Source of the DNA: Cornus controversa
Lineage: Eukaryota; Streptophyta; Magnoliopsida; Cornales; Cornaceae
DNA length: 64,000 nucleotides
Direction: 5' to 3'
Assembly: GCA_026545225.1 (NCBI GenBank)
Contig: CM048849.1
Coordinates: forward strand, 42,804,336 to 42,868,335
The notes below the pieces were generated by a model. The model saw only the letters and a program-made list of their open reading frames with translations, did not search any database and was not told where the DNA came from. Below, piece by piece: positions 48,030 through 59,366 of the stretch. Numbering within the stretch: position 1 is the first letter of the stretch; each line of letters begins with the position of its first letter. Made by a program: the position numbers and the translations under genes.

Positions 48030-48225
48030 AACATGGGATGCTAAAGTGCACCATTGTATATGAGTTTTACTAACATAAGCCATCAGTTTCAAAATTTAAT
48101 ACATGTATATGATCGGCAGAATATATGGGAGATGCTAAAGTGCACCTTGCATATTGGTTTTGCCAACATGAGCCATCAACTTTTGGAGATTTGTTACATG
48201 TATATGTTCTACGTGTACATGGCGT
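48030..48225. repeat. 94-bp tandem duplication
   Basis: gatgctaaagtgcacc starts at 48037 and 48131, with matching acatgtatatg near each copy's end. Confidence 0.85.
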
Positions 48226-48449
48226 GTTACAGAGAGGGAAAACAAAGGCGAAAAAAAATATAGACAAAAAAAATATGGCAGTAACAAGAAAAAAAAATAT
48301 TTCAATAAAAAAAAAAGGAGAAAGATACAAGAGCTTACCGTGTTTTTTCTAATTTCCTTCCAATGGCTGTTCGTGGAATCTCTCTCAATTATTCTCTGAT
48401 GTGAAGGGTTTGAGTCGTAGGCTACATATATATAGTGGCGGATTAATCC

Positions 48450-48780
48450 TATTTGCTATTGGATTTTTGCAGACTCCACTTTAGTCTGGACCAGAAAAAA
48501 AAAATCCTATTTGCATCAGGATCCTTAAGTGTTCAATTCTACTTGGACAAGAAAAAAAAATCCTAGTTGCAACAGGATCCTTAAGTGTTCAATTTTACTT
48601 GGATAAGAAAAAAAATCTTATTTCCAACTGGATCCTCAAATCTTCAATTCCGCTTAGACAAGAAAAAAAAAAGTACTATTGTGTTCAAAACTTCAATTCA
48701 ACTTGACAAAGAAAACATCATCTTTGCAATTGAATTTTCGCAAGAAAAAAAAAACTTTTGCGAAAATTAAATACTTCAAG
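48450..48780. repeat. 60- to 65-bp repeats, about five copies
   Basis: ggatccttaagtgttcaatt followed by a line such as cttggacaagaaaaaaaaat recurs, drifting toward 48780. It precedes the polypurine tract of the element. Confidence 0.85.
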
Positions 48781-48838
48781 TCTCGCTTTAAATATGTGAC
48801 AAACTCAATATAGCGCGAGACTTGAAGTGGGGGCAATT

Positions 48839-49026
48839 TGTAGACATTAAAAACTTACATGATGGACCCAAGATATAATTTGGGTTTATCTTTAATTTAG
48901 TCCACTTTGAAATATGGCCCAATGAGTCAGATAATTTAAAGACCAAGCCCACTACAAATAAATGAGTTATGGACTGGCTTAAATTGTTTGAGAAGTCCAA
49001 GCCCACTTGAAAATGGGTCTAATGGA

Positions 49027-49074
<48 letters not shown>

Positions 49075-49521
49075 TGGATAATTATTAAAATTATCATAAA
49101 TGATAATTATAGGATAATTATCGAAAGAACAGAAAGTTACAAATCTACCCCTCCGGTGAGCCTATAAATAAAGGTCCAGAGGTGAGAAAAAAAGGACCAG
49201 AAGATTCTCAGAAAAAGCTGAAGCTCTGCAGAACTCTTCACTCAAAATTCAAAACTCCAAAACACATAAACCCTGAAGGAGAAGAACAACAAGCACATCA
49301 TCCACGTGTCGTTCTTCACTAAAGTTTCAATCCAACTCAAGATCAAGCTCTTGCAGCCCTTGAAGCCGGATTACTAAGGAGATCGAATCAGAGGACCTTA
49401 TCTTCATATTTCTTTTGTAAAGATTTACAGAGGATTGTACCTTTTTTTTTGAATCAATAAAATTGTTTATTTGTCACTAATTTTCGTTCCTAGATTTTCG
49501 GACACGAAATTTGTGTATACA
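48839..49521 (+). repeat. Tat 3' LTR (683 bp)
   Basis: It follows the polypurine tract gaagtgggggcaatt. It starts TGTAGACATT and ends TATACA. It holds an (AT)n run (49028-49069) and the TATA box tataaata (49163). Confidence 0.9.
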
Positions 49522-50335
49522 CAGTTAATCAAAAAAATCAAGCAAAAAGACTTAAGTCACCCCTCTAAGTCTTATCAACAACCAATTTTACTACATTAAC
49601 TCTCCAATGTGATCTAGAGAGGTTTAATTGGTCTAATTTTCTCTTTCCATCAATGCTAACATTATTGATTAGCAAGTTGAAATTTTTAGTCAATTCATTA
49701 ATTAAACCAGCCCACACAAACAATAAAACTAAACATATCTAGCTAAAAGATCATTGGAAATTACATAAGCAGAAGACATTTGAGGGTGAGGAGAAAGATT
49801 TTACAACTCTTAGAGCAGAAAAACCTTAGATTTTCTTTCATGTTTCACAGAGTTGGGAAACCACTTTGAAAACAATTATTAGTCTGTGTGATTTGGATTG
49901 ATAACATGGAGGTTTAACTAACCAGAAATGAGTATAAGATGGGCTGCTATCCACACAAAACATCTAGAGTTCTTCTTCCCTCATTATCTACCTCTAAGTC
50001 TACATATATCTATCTAGAGTTTGGCGGGATTTGTGGAATTCAAGAATGCAGCCAAGATGAACCTACGAGCTCCTCGCAGATGAAGTAATGTAGATATTTA
50101 GTGGACCTACCAATCAGATATTTATGTATAGGCTTCTTGGCAACCACAGAATATGATCACGGTCATCACTTTATGAGTGAGATTAAGGGAATATATGATA
50201 TGAGTTTGGAAGTAATTAGTAATGTCGACATTGAGTGGACCTACCAATCAGATATTATGTAAAGGCTTCTTAACAACCGCAGAATATGATCACGGTCAGT
50301 CGGCCTTTGTGGAAGCCGTAGAAGGCATGTATAAT
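49522..50335. other. Body B relic and ankyrin-promoter ghost, unit B
   Basis: 49650-49920 is a diverged copy of 6720-6810 plus 12539-12710 (gattagcaagttg, aaacatatctagctaaaaga, gtgatttggattgat). 50035-50330 matches the promoter-like relic near 19800 and is itself partly duplicated (accaatcagatatt to gaatatgatcacggtca twice, about 134 bp apart). It includes the empty site ATGTCGACA (50222-50230). No ankyrin exon follows. Confidence 0.65.
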
Positions 50336-51356
50336 TAGGGGTGCACACGGTTCGATTCTCTACGGTTCCTGGAGGAACCGGAACCGGAACTGTTCCCAAC
50401 GGTTCCTGATTTTTGGAACCGGAACCGTTGGGAGGTGGAACCGAACCGAACCGAACTGTAGTCTACGGTTCGGTTCGGTTCCGAACCGCGGTTCTTCTGT
50501 TTTTTATTTTTATTTTTTATTTTATAAATAATTCAATTGAACATTTGTGAAGCTCCATACAAAAAAAACCAAAAAATGAGTGCTAGATGCCTTACGGATA
50601 ATTAAAATGCCTTGCAAGTGTTCTGTGAAAAAAAAGAAATAGGAACTCTCTGTTCCAAATTTTCATCTGATTCCATCTTAGAAATGGGTCAAAATCTACA
50701 TTTAGCAATAAAATAAGTTCAATCTTTTTTCCTCTGGGTCATCATTATCAATAAAATATATGATCAAACAAGTAGAGAAAATCTACTCAAAACTAAGACT
50801 TTAATTTTAACAGCTAGCACATGCCTACTCTGAAATACAATATATATACTGGCAATACTTTCATTTTGTCTGCATCATACCTGCACTTGGATTCTCATTT
50901 TGCTGGGCAAGCTGGTTCTGTTTATGCTCAAAGTGTATTTGAGGTGAGGTGAGGTGAGGACGTGAGGCGACTCTGGCTCTCTTCTGTGATTGTGAGGTAC
51001 TGCGGGAGAAGTTAGGAGTTGGAACTGAGGGAAGATAAAAGTTAGGAACTTAGGGTTTGGTTGTGTAAGTGTAGTAAGTGTGTAACAGACTAACAGTAAC
51101 TGTAAGTAAACTTATTTGTTATATTATATATTATATAAATATAATTATGTATTATATATAAAATAATATATCTCACAGTTCCGGTACGGTTCCGGTTCCT
51201 TTCGGTTCTGCTGGTCTTGGAACCGGAACTGGAACCGTAGTCAACGGTTCCTAAGAATTAGAATTGGAACCGGAACCGTAGCTACGGTTCGGTTCGGTTC
51301 AGGTACGGTTCCCTACGGTTCCGGTTCCGGTTCCAACGGTTCTTTGTGCACCCCTA
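50336..51356. mobile_element. hAT-type non-autonomous element, 1021 bp
   Basis: The ends are TAGGGGTGCAC and GTGCACCCCTA. Both ends are filled with diverged repeats of ggaaccggaacc/cggttcggttc that make long inverted arms of about 150-190 bp. The putative 8-bp target duplication is TGTATAAT on the left and CATATAAT on the right; the two differences fit deamination of one ancestral CG. The middle is AT-rich without a transposase. Confidence 0.8.
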
Positions 51357-51694
51357 CATATAATGCATCTAGAAAGGTCATGGTCAATTTGTGACTCCGC
51401 CAATTTGCAACTTAATGGAAAGAGAACATAGAGAGTTTCTTTTACTTGTTTTATTTATTTATTTATTTATTTCTTTATATATATATATATATATATATTT
51501 ATGTGTATTTTGTTGTGGAACTAATGGCTTGTATATTTCAATTGATCACTTATGAAGCTTTACTTTAGACTATTTATGATAGAATACTTGTCAAGTGTTT
51601 GTGTTTTTTTGATTATTCTTCTGCAAAAATTGTGTTGTTAACCAGAAGTTTGCAGCAATTGGATAAGAGAGTCGTAAAAGTAAGCTTGAGACAT
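51357..51694. other. AT-rich spacer
   Basis: It contains (ttta)n at 51452-51472 and (TA)n at 51478-51499. The homologous body starts soon after. No gene seen. Confidence 0.5.
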
Positions 51695-54371
51695 TCTACA
51701 TTAAGTTCTTGTCAAAGTAGAATGTGCGTGAGTCTAGGACAGAGTTTGTTGTACTTTGCTTCGACTATAGTAGATTTGGTTCTCTGGGACTACAAAGCTT
51801 CACTTGTGATTTTTTTTCGATTTGAATTTTTCACGTATATCTAGTGCATTCTTTACTTTATTGCATTTTATTTATTTACATATTTTTTGGGATTACTTTA
51901 ATTTTTAATTGGACTTAAAATTGGGATAATTTGAAAAAATTAAGCAAATGAGCGAGTAAACCTATTCAACCCCTCTAGGTTTAAAATAAATTTTCGCAGC
52001 CACTTCCACAACGCGCAACTTACAGAGGTCCCACCTAGGGACGCCTCATTGTGCAGGCTTCATACAAAAAACCTATCAAAAGATGTCTCACCTCCTCGAC
52101 GAGCTCTTAGCTTCGAGTCCTACATGATATCTTGTCGCTACGTTCCATGAGATGCACATTTTAGCGATGGTTTGTTCCAAAACGTTGAAACCAACACACA
52201 ACCCCCTGCACCCTAGAATCAAATTCTTGGGACACCTTTCCTAAGTCATTCAAAACCCTGAAGCACCTACCTAGGTCATTTAAAACCTTAAGACACCCTT
52301 TTAGATCATTCAAAACCCTAGGACACCTTTCCCAGGTCATTCAAAACCCTGGGCCACGTACCTACCATAGGTCATTTAAAATCTTGATACACCATCTCAA
52401 GTCACACAAAATCCTGGGTACACCCCTCTTGAGTCAAAACGTTGGGACACCGCTCCCAAATCACACCTCAAAATAAAATTCCTCAACTTTCAGACCATTA
52501 AAAGATTCTTCTTTTACAACAAAAAACATCATTTATGCACGACTAACCTTTTACGATTTCTATGAAACTCACCCACACAAGGGGACTAATGTAGGTAGTA
52601 ATATACTTCAGTCAATATGGCAATGCCACATAATCAACAATAACCCACTTAACTTGGTCAAACGGTCAACGAGCAAGTTACACGGCAATGCCACATCATT
52701 AACAATGACCCACTTAGCTTGGTCAAACAGTCAACGGGCAAGTTACGTGGCACATAACACGTCATCGAACTGAAGACTTGAAGACCTGAGTTCAGAGCAG
52801 AACTCTGAAATAACTAAAATTTGAGAATGTACTTAGTTAGGTGGCTGAAGTCGAGAGTCCGTCAGGTCAATCCTCGACTTGACTTGTAAAGAGAGAAATA
52901 CCATTTTGACTCCTGTACAACTGATCCCTATTTTAATTAACATTGTTTTATAATTATTTGAGAAATTATTCTCTTATAATTATTGTGTTAATAAACCCAC
53001 AAGTGATGTCATATGATGACATCACCCTCTTTCTCACTTGGCCTATAAAATGATGTTATCCAAGGTCAAGAAGGAGAATGTCTATGGAATGATCCCGGAA
53101 GAACAAGAAGAGAGCTCCCATGCTTTCTCTCACACCCATTTTACATTCATGCTTTCTTCATATTTCTCACCATTTATGAAGTAGTCAATGGTTTTGTTTT
53201 GCGCACTGCCATCTTTGTTCTCTCTCTCTCAAGTTTGTCGGATTTCCACCTTTCTCAATCCATCTCGGATCTTTGTCATATTACGAGTGATGCCTCATTT
53301 ATATTTTATCTTTGTTATTTCAAGAACCCCTACAACATAGTGATAGGATCCACTAAAATAGATGTATTTTTACATAAGTGCCATGGCACTCCCATTGCAA
53401 ATAAGATTTTCTCCCAATATTGGTATATATGATTTTGTAATTTGCTTAAATACCCTTGAATTGTGCCTGAATCTTTTACACACCTGTTCTTTTTTATTAG
53501 ATATATTTAAGCTATTAGATAAAATCAAAATTCCTCTTGGCCTGTTTAAACTAGTTTGCATTAAAAAAATAGTTGCTTAATTATGCTAAAATAAGTTATA
53601 ACAACCACATCATGCAACCTCCACCAAGTCATTGCAGAGTCTTTGAAAAGCTGTCATTCATGAGGAGATTTTATATGTTTAAGTTATTATATTAAGTCAG
53701 GATTAATTAGTTGGGACTTAATTAAGGGTGAATTACTCTCACCTTATGAAAGTAAATAGTCAGTCTTCGGTTGCTTTCCATTGACCCAAACATAATCTAG
53801 AGAGGGTGAAATGGTTTATTTTTCTCTTCTTATCAATGTTAACTTTGATGATTAGCAAGTTGGAATTTTTAGTCAATTCATGAACCAAACTAGTATAGTA
53901 TACAAGCTATATAGTAAACATATCTATCTAAAAGATTGAAAATTACATAAACAGAAAACATAATTTTGAGGATTTGGGCAGAGATTTTACACATCTTAGA
54001 AGAGAGAGACATTTGATTTTCTTCCATTATTTCACATAGTTGGAATCCATTGAAAACAATTATTTAACTATGTGATTTGGATTGATAGCATGGAGCTTCA
54101 ACTAATGGTTTAATTATTATATCAAGCTCCACTTCGGAGATTGATGAAGGTGAGCATAAATTGCTACAAAGTGGTGAATTGTTGGTTATAGATTGGATTG
54201 ATGTTACAACGTACTGCTAGTCATTTAATCATAGGTGTAAAGTGTCCACCTAAATTCTATTATTATAATTATTATTATGAGTAATGATAGAGAGTTTGAA
54301 TCGGAATAGGTCAAGAATAGCTTTATATGAGTGAATAGGTAGGCCTCACCACATTACATCACCATGACATC
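51695..54371. repeat. Body C part 1 (matches 4590-6813 and 12539-12975)
   Basis: It has the 32-bp repeats, the paired bZIP-like sites (53003-53025) and a TATA box (53044), as in body A, but no copia: TATCT is uninterrupted at 53921. Non-genic. Confidence 0.85.
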
Positions 54372-55629
54372 TGTTGGTAAGGGCCATTCAGGCCATCCAG
54401 GGGTCACCATGTATGTCCACGTGGCAGGGCCCACTTTGACTTTTCCTCCATTTCGAGCTCCCTCAGCAATTCCACATGGCAAGGGGTCCGCTTTTGAATT
54501 CCCCTCTTAATCGAGCCTCTCCACAGACAGCATTTCCATCGAGCTCCTTCTCAAATAGGGGATTCTAATCGAGCTCCTCCGAGGGAAAGTCTCCATCGAG
54601 CCCCTCCTCGGATAGAGGATTTCAATCGAGCTCCTCCAGTGAGGGAAGTTTACCATCGAGCTCTTTCCCTCGTTATGTAGGGCATGCCTTAGGGTGTGAT
54701 CGCCTTTCTTTGGCGAGTCCTTCTCTACTGATGACACTTCGCGGAGGTCCTCTCTACGGATCAACCTCTGTTTTGTAAGGAGGCATTCCTCTCTACGGAT
54801 AAAACCTTGCGAGGAGTTCCTCTCTACGGATAAACCTCAAATGAGTCTCTTTCCTTTCATTGGGATAAGTCTCGGATGGTGATGAGTTCCTCTCTACGGA
54901 TAAACATCGCGGGAAATCCTCTCTACGGATCAATTTCCCTAAAGCGAGGAGGCACTCCTCTCTACGGATAAAACCTCGCGGAGGTCCTCTCTACGGATCA
55001 ACCTCCATTTTTACGAGGAGTTCCTCTCTACGAATAAACCTCTTTTTACGAGGAGTTCCTCCCTACGGATAAACCTCGTGGCACTCCACGCTCCTATGGG
55101 GGGGTAAGAGCTCGGATCACTGCCTTATGAGAACCAAGGGCTTGGGTTCGGAGGGTGGAGTCCAAGGTACGCTAAATCCATGATGGACCTCATTTCTAGC
55201 TAGGATGGGACCTTACATCATGGATTGGCCTGTCACAGAGGAAGGAAGATAACCAGGTGAGGTGAGCGAATCCCCTTTTCTGAAAAGTACAATCTTAGCC
55301 CTTACTCCACAGATATTTACCACAGATATTTATCACCGCAAAACCTCGACCATTGATGAGAAAAGACATTTTTGCCTATAAATAGTGAGAGAAAAGTAGA
55401 GAACCGGGATCGGGACAAAAAAGGACAGGACAAAAAGAACCTTTTTCTTAAACAATCTCCAGTACACCCAAATTTCCTCTTTTTCCTACTGAATTCCTCC
55501 CCTCTTCTTACAATCCACCTAGAACAGTGGGCTCCTTTGTGACAGCTTGGACTCCCCCCGGGACCCTCTTTCTAGCGACCATCATCGTCGAAAGTTTGAC
55601 TTCAGTTTTAACAAAACCTACTACAAACA
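54372..55629 (+). mobile_element. Solo LTR (about 1258 bp)
   Basis: It starts TGTTGGTAAGGG and ends CTACAAACA, with target duplication ACATC at 54367-54371 and 55630-55634. The sister block has one ACATC at 12971. It contains a TATA-like cctataaatagtg (55376), so orientation is probably plus. No internal retrotransposon DNA remains; recombination between two LTRs is the usual cause. Family not assigned (Ty3-like by promoter style). Confidence 0.82.
54500..55085. repeat. Repeat arrays inside the solo LTR
   Basis: First, ccatcgagctcctcc-type units (54535-54665). Then ten or more irregular copies of cctctctacggataaacctc (54720-55075), some with atcaacctc. Confidence 0.88.
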
Positions 55630-55674
55630 ACATCATGTGGTGGAGTTCACCACCTGAATCACATAAAAATAAAA

Positions 55675-56163
55675 GCGTAAATACCACTTACACCCCCTTA
55701 GTTTAAGTAATATCCCGACTAGACCCCTCTAGTTTCAATAATCACAACTACACCCCCTCAATTTTAGGTTCACGTACTGATTTGCCCCATCCGTTAGTGC
55801 GATGTCAGCAGACAAACGGAATTGCTAACGTCAGCAGAAGAAAAGTATATAAATGGACATTTTTGTCCCTCTAGCTTATGCATAAAATGACATCTTTGAC
55901 CTTGTTAAATAATGCTCTATTACGAAAATACCCTATAACGCACTATATAAATGGACATTTTTGCCCCTCTCATGCATAATAGTGTATACTATATTTATTT
56001 TGAATTTGTTTATATATTTTTATATTTATATATGATATATGTATATATTTATGTTGAATTTGTTTTAATATTTTTATATTTATATCTATATACTATTATT
56101 TGATTATATATATATCTTATATATATATATATACACTCTATATACTATTATTACTATTATTTG

Positions 56164-56213
<50 letters not shown>

Positions 56214-56404
56214 CTATAAGATATATATATATATAAGTATATTTATTTTGAATTTGTTTATATATTTTTATATTTATATCTATATTTGTTTATTTTTATT
56301 ATTATATATATCTTATAGATATATATATATATTATAATAATAAAAATAAACAAATAATACTATATAGATATAAATATAAAAATATATAAACAAATTCAAA
56401 ATAC

Positions 56405-56435
<31 letters not shown>

Positions 56436-57329
56436 CTACTGTTCATCGTCTTCCACAAAAATTGAAGCTCACCGGCCACCACCATTATCGCGTCGACCAA
56501 GCTTCACTGGGATTTGCACGAGCCATTGATCATCTCCTTCTTCTTCATTTTCTCACGTGTCAAACCTGTTTCGCGAACAGCCATTTTCGGCTCCTTTTTC
56601 AACCGATTCCGACCACTTTCGATCCAATTTTTACACCGTTCAACTCCCCTTCATCTAATCAATCATCTAAAACAAGAATCACCTTCAGCCATGACCTAGG
56701 TCAAAAATCCCCAATTTCAAACTTTTAGAGTTTCTTACATTCAATTCAAAATTCTTTTAATTCAGCCACTATACACACTAAATCAACACGATTAATTGTA
56801 TTCAATGGCCAAAGCAACAACGAAAACCTCAATTGGTACAATCCAAACCATAATCCACATCATCAACTACCTTCCATTTCTCACTGTCATATATAACGAG
56901 TATATATACACATATGTAATTATATGCGAACCAGTAATTTAACATGAATTTGAACCCATAACTATAGGGCTTTGGTGGTGAAGGTACGGTTGTGCTTCAA
57001 TGGGTCTTTATTCTTGTGATGACTTTGCTAAAGGATGAAGATGAAGGAGACCAAAATTGGTGGTGCACTGTGGACCAAGCTTAGCAGTGAAGAGGGAGCA
57101 GGGAAGAGAAGAAGAGAGAGAGAGAGAGAGGGGCAATTCAGTCTTTTAACATTACTAATTTTTATTAATTAAATTAAATATACTAATCAGGGTAAATTTG
57201 TAAAATCACCAAAAACCGTTAGTCAGACTGATGGCCGTTAGTTACAAGGAGTGTAGTCGGGATTATTGAAATTAGAAGGGTCTAGTCGGGATATTGCCTA
57301 AACTGAGGGGGTGTAAGTGATATTTATCC
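55675..57329. mobile_element. Mutator-type element, 1655 bp
   Basis: Terminal inverted repeats carry taaata(c/t)cacttacaccccct and extend about 100 bp. Target duplication AAAATAAAA (9 bp) is at 55666-55674 and 57330-57338; the sister block has it once (13006-13014). Inside are an AT-rich half with a hairpin, a (TTA)n run (56165-56213), a gene-like stretch (56440-57110) and a (GA)n tract. It shares this plan with 20703-22249, though the end sequences differ. Confidence 0.93.
56243..56401. repeat. Hairpin of about 70-bp arms
   Basis: ttgaatttgtttatatattt and following bases recur inverted as aaatatataaacaaattcaa, with a (TA)n loop near 56320. It lies inside the Mutator element. Confidence 0.8.
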
Positions 57330-57338
57330 AAAATAAAA

Positions 57339-58960
57339 TCGGACTTGTCTGATCGGCTTCCAAATAATTATTCTATTATTATTAATATTCACTTATCTGT
57401 AATTGAATCTAGTGAGTCCCATGTGAGGCCCAAAATGGTACCCAATGCATTGGTGGATTGAGACATTCTAGCAATTGTTCATCTCGATCAACAATTCACA
57501 TAAAGCGAGACCAAGAATGACAATTTTTTTTTAATTTCTTCTTATAATGTAGCCTGGAACGAGAAGCAGGAGCGAGGGTGCGTTTAGAGAACGACATTCC
57601 TTTAAAAAAAATTTATGCGACTTTGGTTAAATGCAATGGGTCTCATGTGAGGCCCATGATGGATCCCATGGTATTTATGGACTGTGTCGTGACTGTCATC
57701 TTAGCCTGTTGAATGAATGGGTCTCATGTAAGGCTTATGATGGGGTCCATTACATTGATGGATTGAAAAATGCTCGTCACTGTTAGCATAACTCTAATTA
57801 GCAAATATCTCGTTGTTATTACTAAGAGGTGTGCCTCGAGTGTCGTCTCAGCAGTTGAATGAATGCAGTGAGTCTCATGCGAGGCCCACGATGGACGGAC
57901 CTATTAAATCCATGAACCGAGACATATTTAGTAGGACGTGTCTACAATAATATCATACATTCTTAATCATAATTGTTAGATAGAATTATTTTTAATTATA
58001 GATAAATAAAGATACTGCAATTATGATTGATTTTTTAACCACTTTTGACCGTTAAATTGACTTTTTTATTTTATTATATCAAACTTTTTATTATACCAAA
58101 CTTAAATGTTATGTTAAAGGTCACCTCCATACAAAATTTTTTGAATCCGCCGTTACTCACAAGTGTTAAGCCTAATTACTCTTCTTGCTGATGAAAAAAA
58201 TTATTTATTTATTTTTATATATATTTTTGTGAACCATCATGTCATATCAATTGTTGTCCAGCCAAGTGTACAGGCAGCGACTTCATTTATTTATAGGAGA
58301 GAAACATTGGCCTCTGTTTTCCAAGAAAATCCATGGCCACACTCACTGAATTCTTCTGATAAATATCCAGTTGATCTTTCTTAGATGTGTGAATTGTCTG
58401 ATGTTAAGATATTCAGGCTAACATTAAAGCTTAAGGCCATATATAGAAAACTTGATTCAAGTGAAGTTTTAATTATTATTATTATTATTCTTATTCTCAC
58501 AATGATGGTAGCAGACTTCTTAAAACACTTCATAATTCTTCAAATATATACCGTCCCTGTTTCACATGCACGAACAATTATCGTTAGACTATCTCCTTCG
58601 AGTTGATTCAATTGAATTTAAGTGAAGCTGAAATTGAATTTCACAAGACCGGTTTGAAAAATTAAAATATAGCTTTATCTAAGATGCGATCTTAGAGCCT
58701 TGCAATAGATCAATGGTACATTAATTCTAGCATGAACCGCCTAGTAGGGGAACAGTCCGTTACAACACTGACAGTGAAATTAATGGACTTATAACAAAAC
58801 AACAATTAATAGAGAGCCAAATCAAGCTTAGAATCAATCAAGCTGAGTATTAGACCCCAAGTTCAACTAGCAAATTTACTTCATAGTTATTTAGGTAATG
58901 AAGTTTGTGATAGTATTTTTTTTTTATAAATAAAATAAAAATAAAAGCAATATTTTATAT
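57339..58960. repeat. Body C part 2 (matches 13015-13490 and 16648-18300)
   Basis: It continues body C to the upstream region of the ankyrin gene. It has the uninterrupted TTACTAAGA (57819-57827). Short frames seen in both copies are not conserved as proteins. Confidence 0.85.
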
Positions 58961-59079
58961 GTGTGTGAGAGAATTAGGATGCCTTTGTGGAAGTGGTAGA
59001 GCATGCCATGTTTGCTAAAATTCGTAGAACGTAGGCTATATATGTGTGTGAGAGAATTAGGATGGCCCATAACATGGCT

Positions 59080-59128
<49 letters not shown>

Positions 59129-59366
59129 TATCATTATCATATCGTCTTCGCAGCTGAAGTAATCAGTGATGTCATTTGGTGGGCGTAAAGTCATCTATCT
59201 CAGCAACCCAAGGATATGAGATCACGCTCAAAGTCGTCCAAAGTCAACTGGGCTGCTCAATATATATATATATATATATGGGCAAATGAAGGTACATGCT
59301 TAATTTGGAGGGATAAGGCAGGCTACTTTCTGAGCGGCCAAGCAGAAACAATACATACGGTCGATC
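58956..59366 (+). promoter_or_regulatory. Upstream region of the ankyrin gene
   Basis: A 25-bp motif with gtgtgtgagagaattaggat occurs at about 58959 and 59041. (TA)n runs lie at 59082-59126 and 59262-59279. The stretch agtaatcagtgatgtcattt (59158-59177) and the following bases resemble the ghost segments at 19860 and 50210. The TATA function cannot be separated from the TA microsatellites. Confidence 0.5.

Larger units (their letters stand above)
35311..49521 (+). mobile_element. Ty3 Tat-lineage element with dual RNase H and antisense gene
   Basis: About 14.2 kb. The interior has gag, protease, reverse transcriptase, RNase H, a second archaeal-type RNase H, integrase, then a long 3' region with a minus-strand gene and repeats, then an LTR. 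The second RNase H before integrase marks the Tat lineage. The 5' LTR keeps only its last 376 bp, joined to the body-type sequence caattatcatatca, so the left end was deleted and no target duplication remains. Gag-pol has many stops. Confidence 0.9.

Noticed and set aside
47434-48034. Long lysine/glutamate- or phenylalanine/serine-rich frames
   Set aside because: Low-complexity translation of the polypurine tract.
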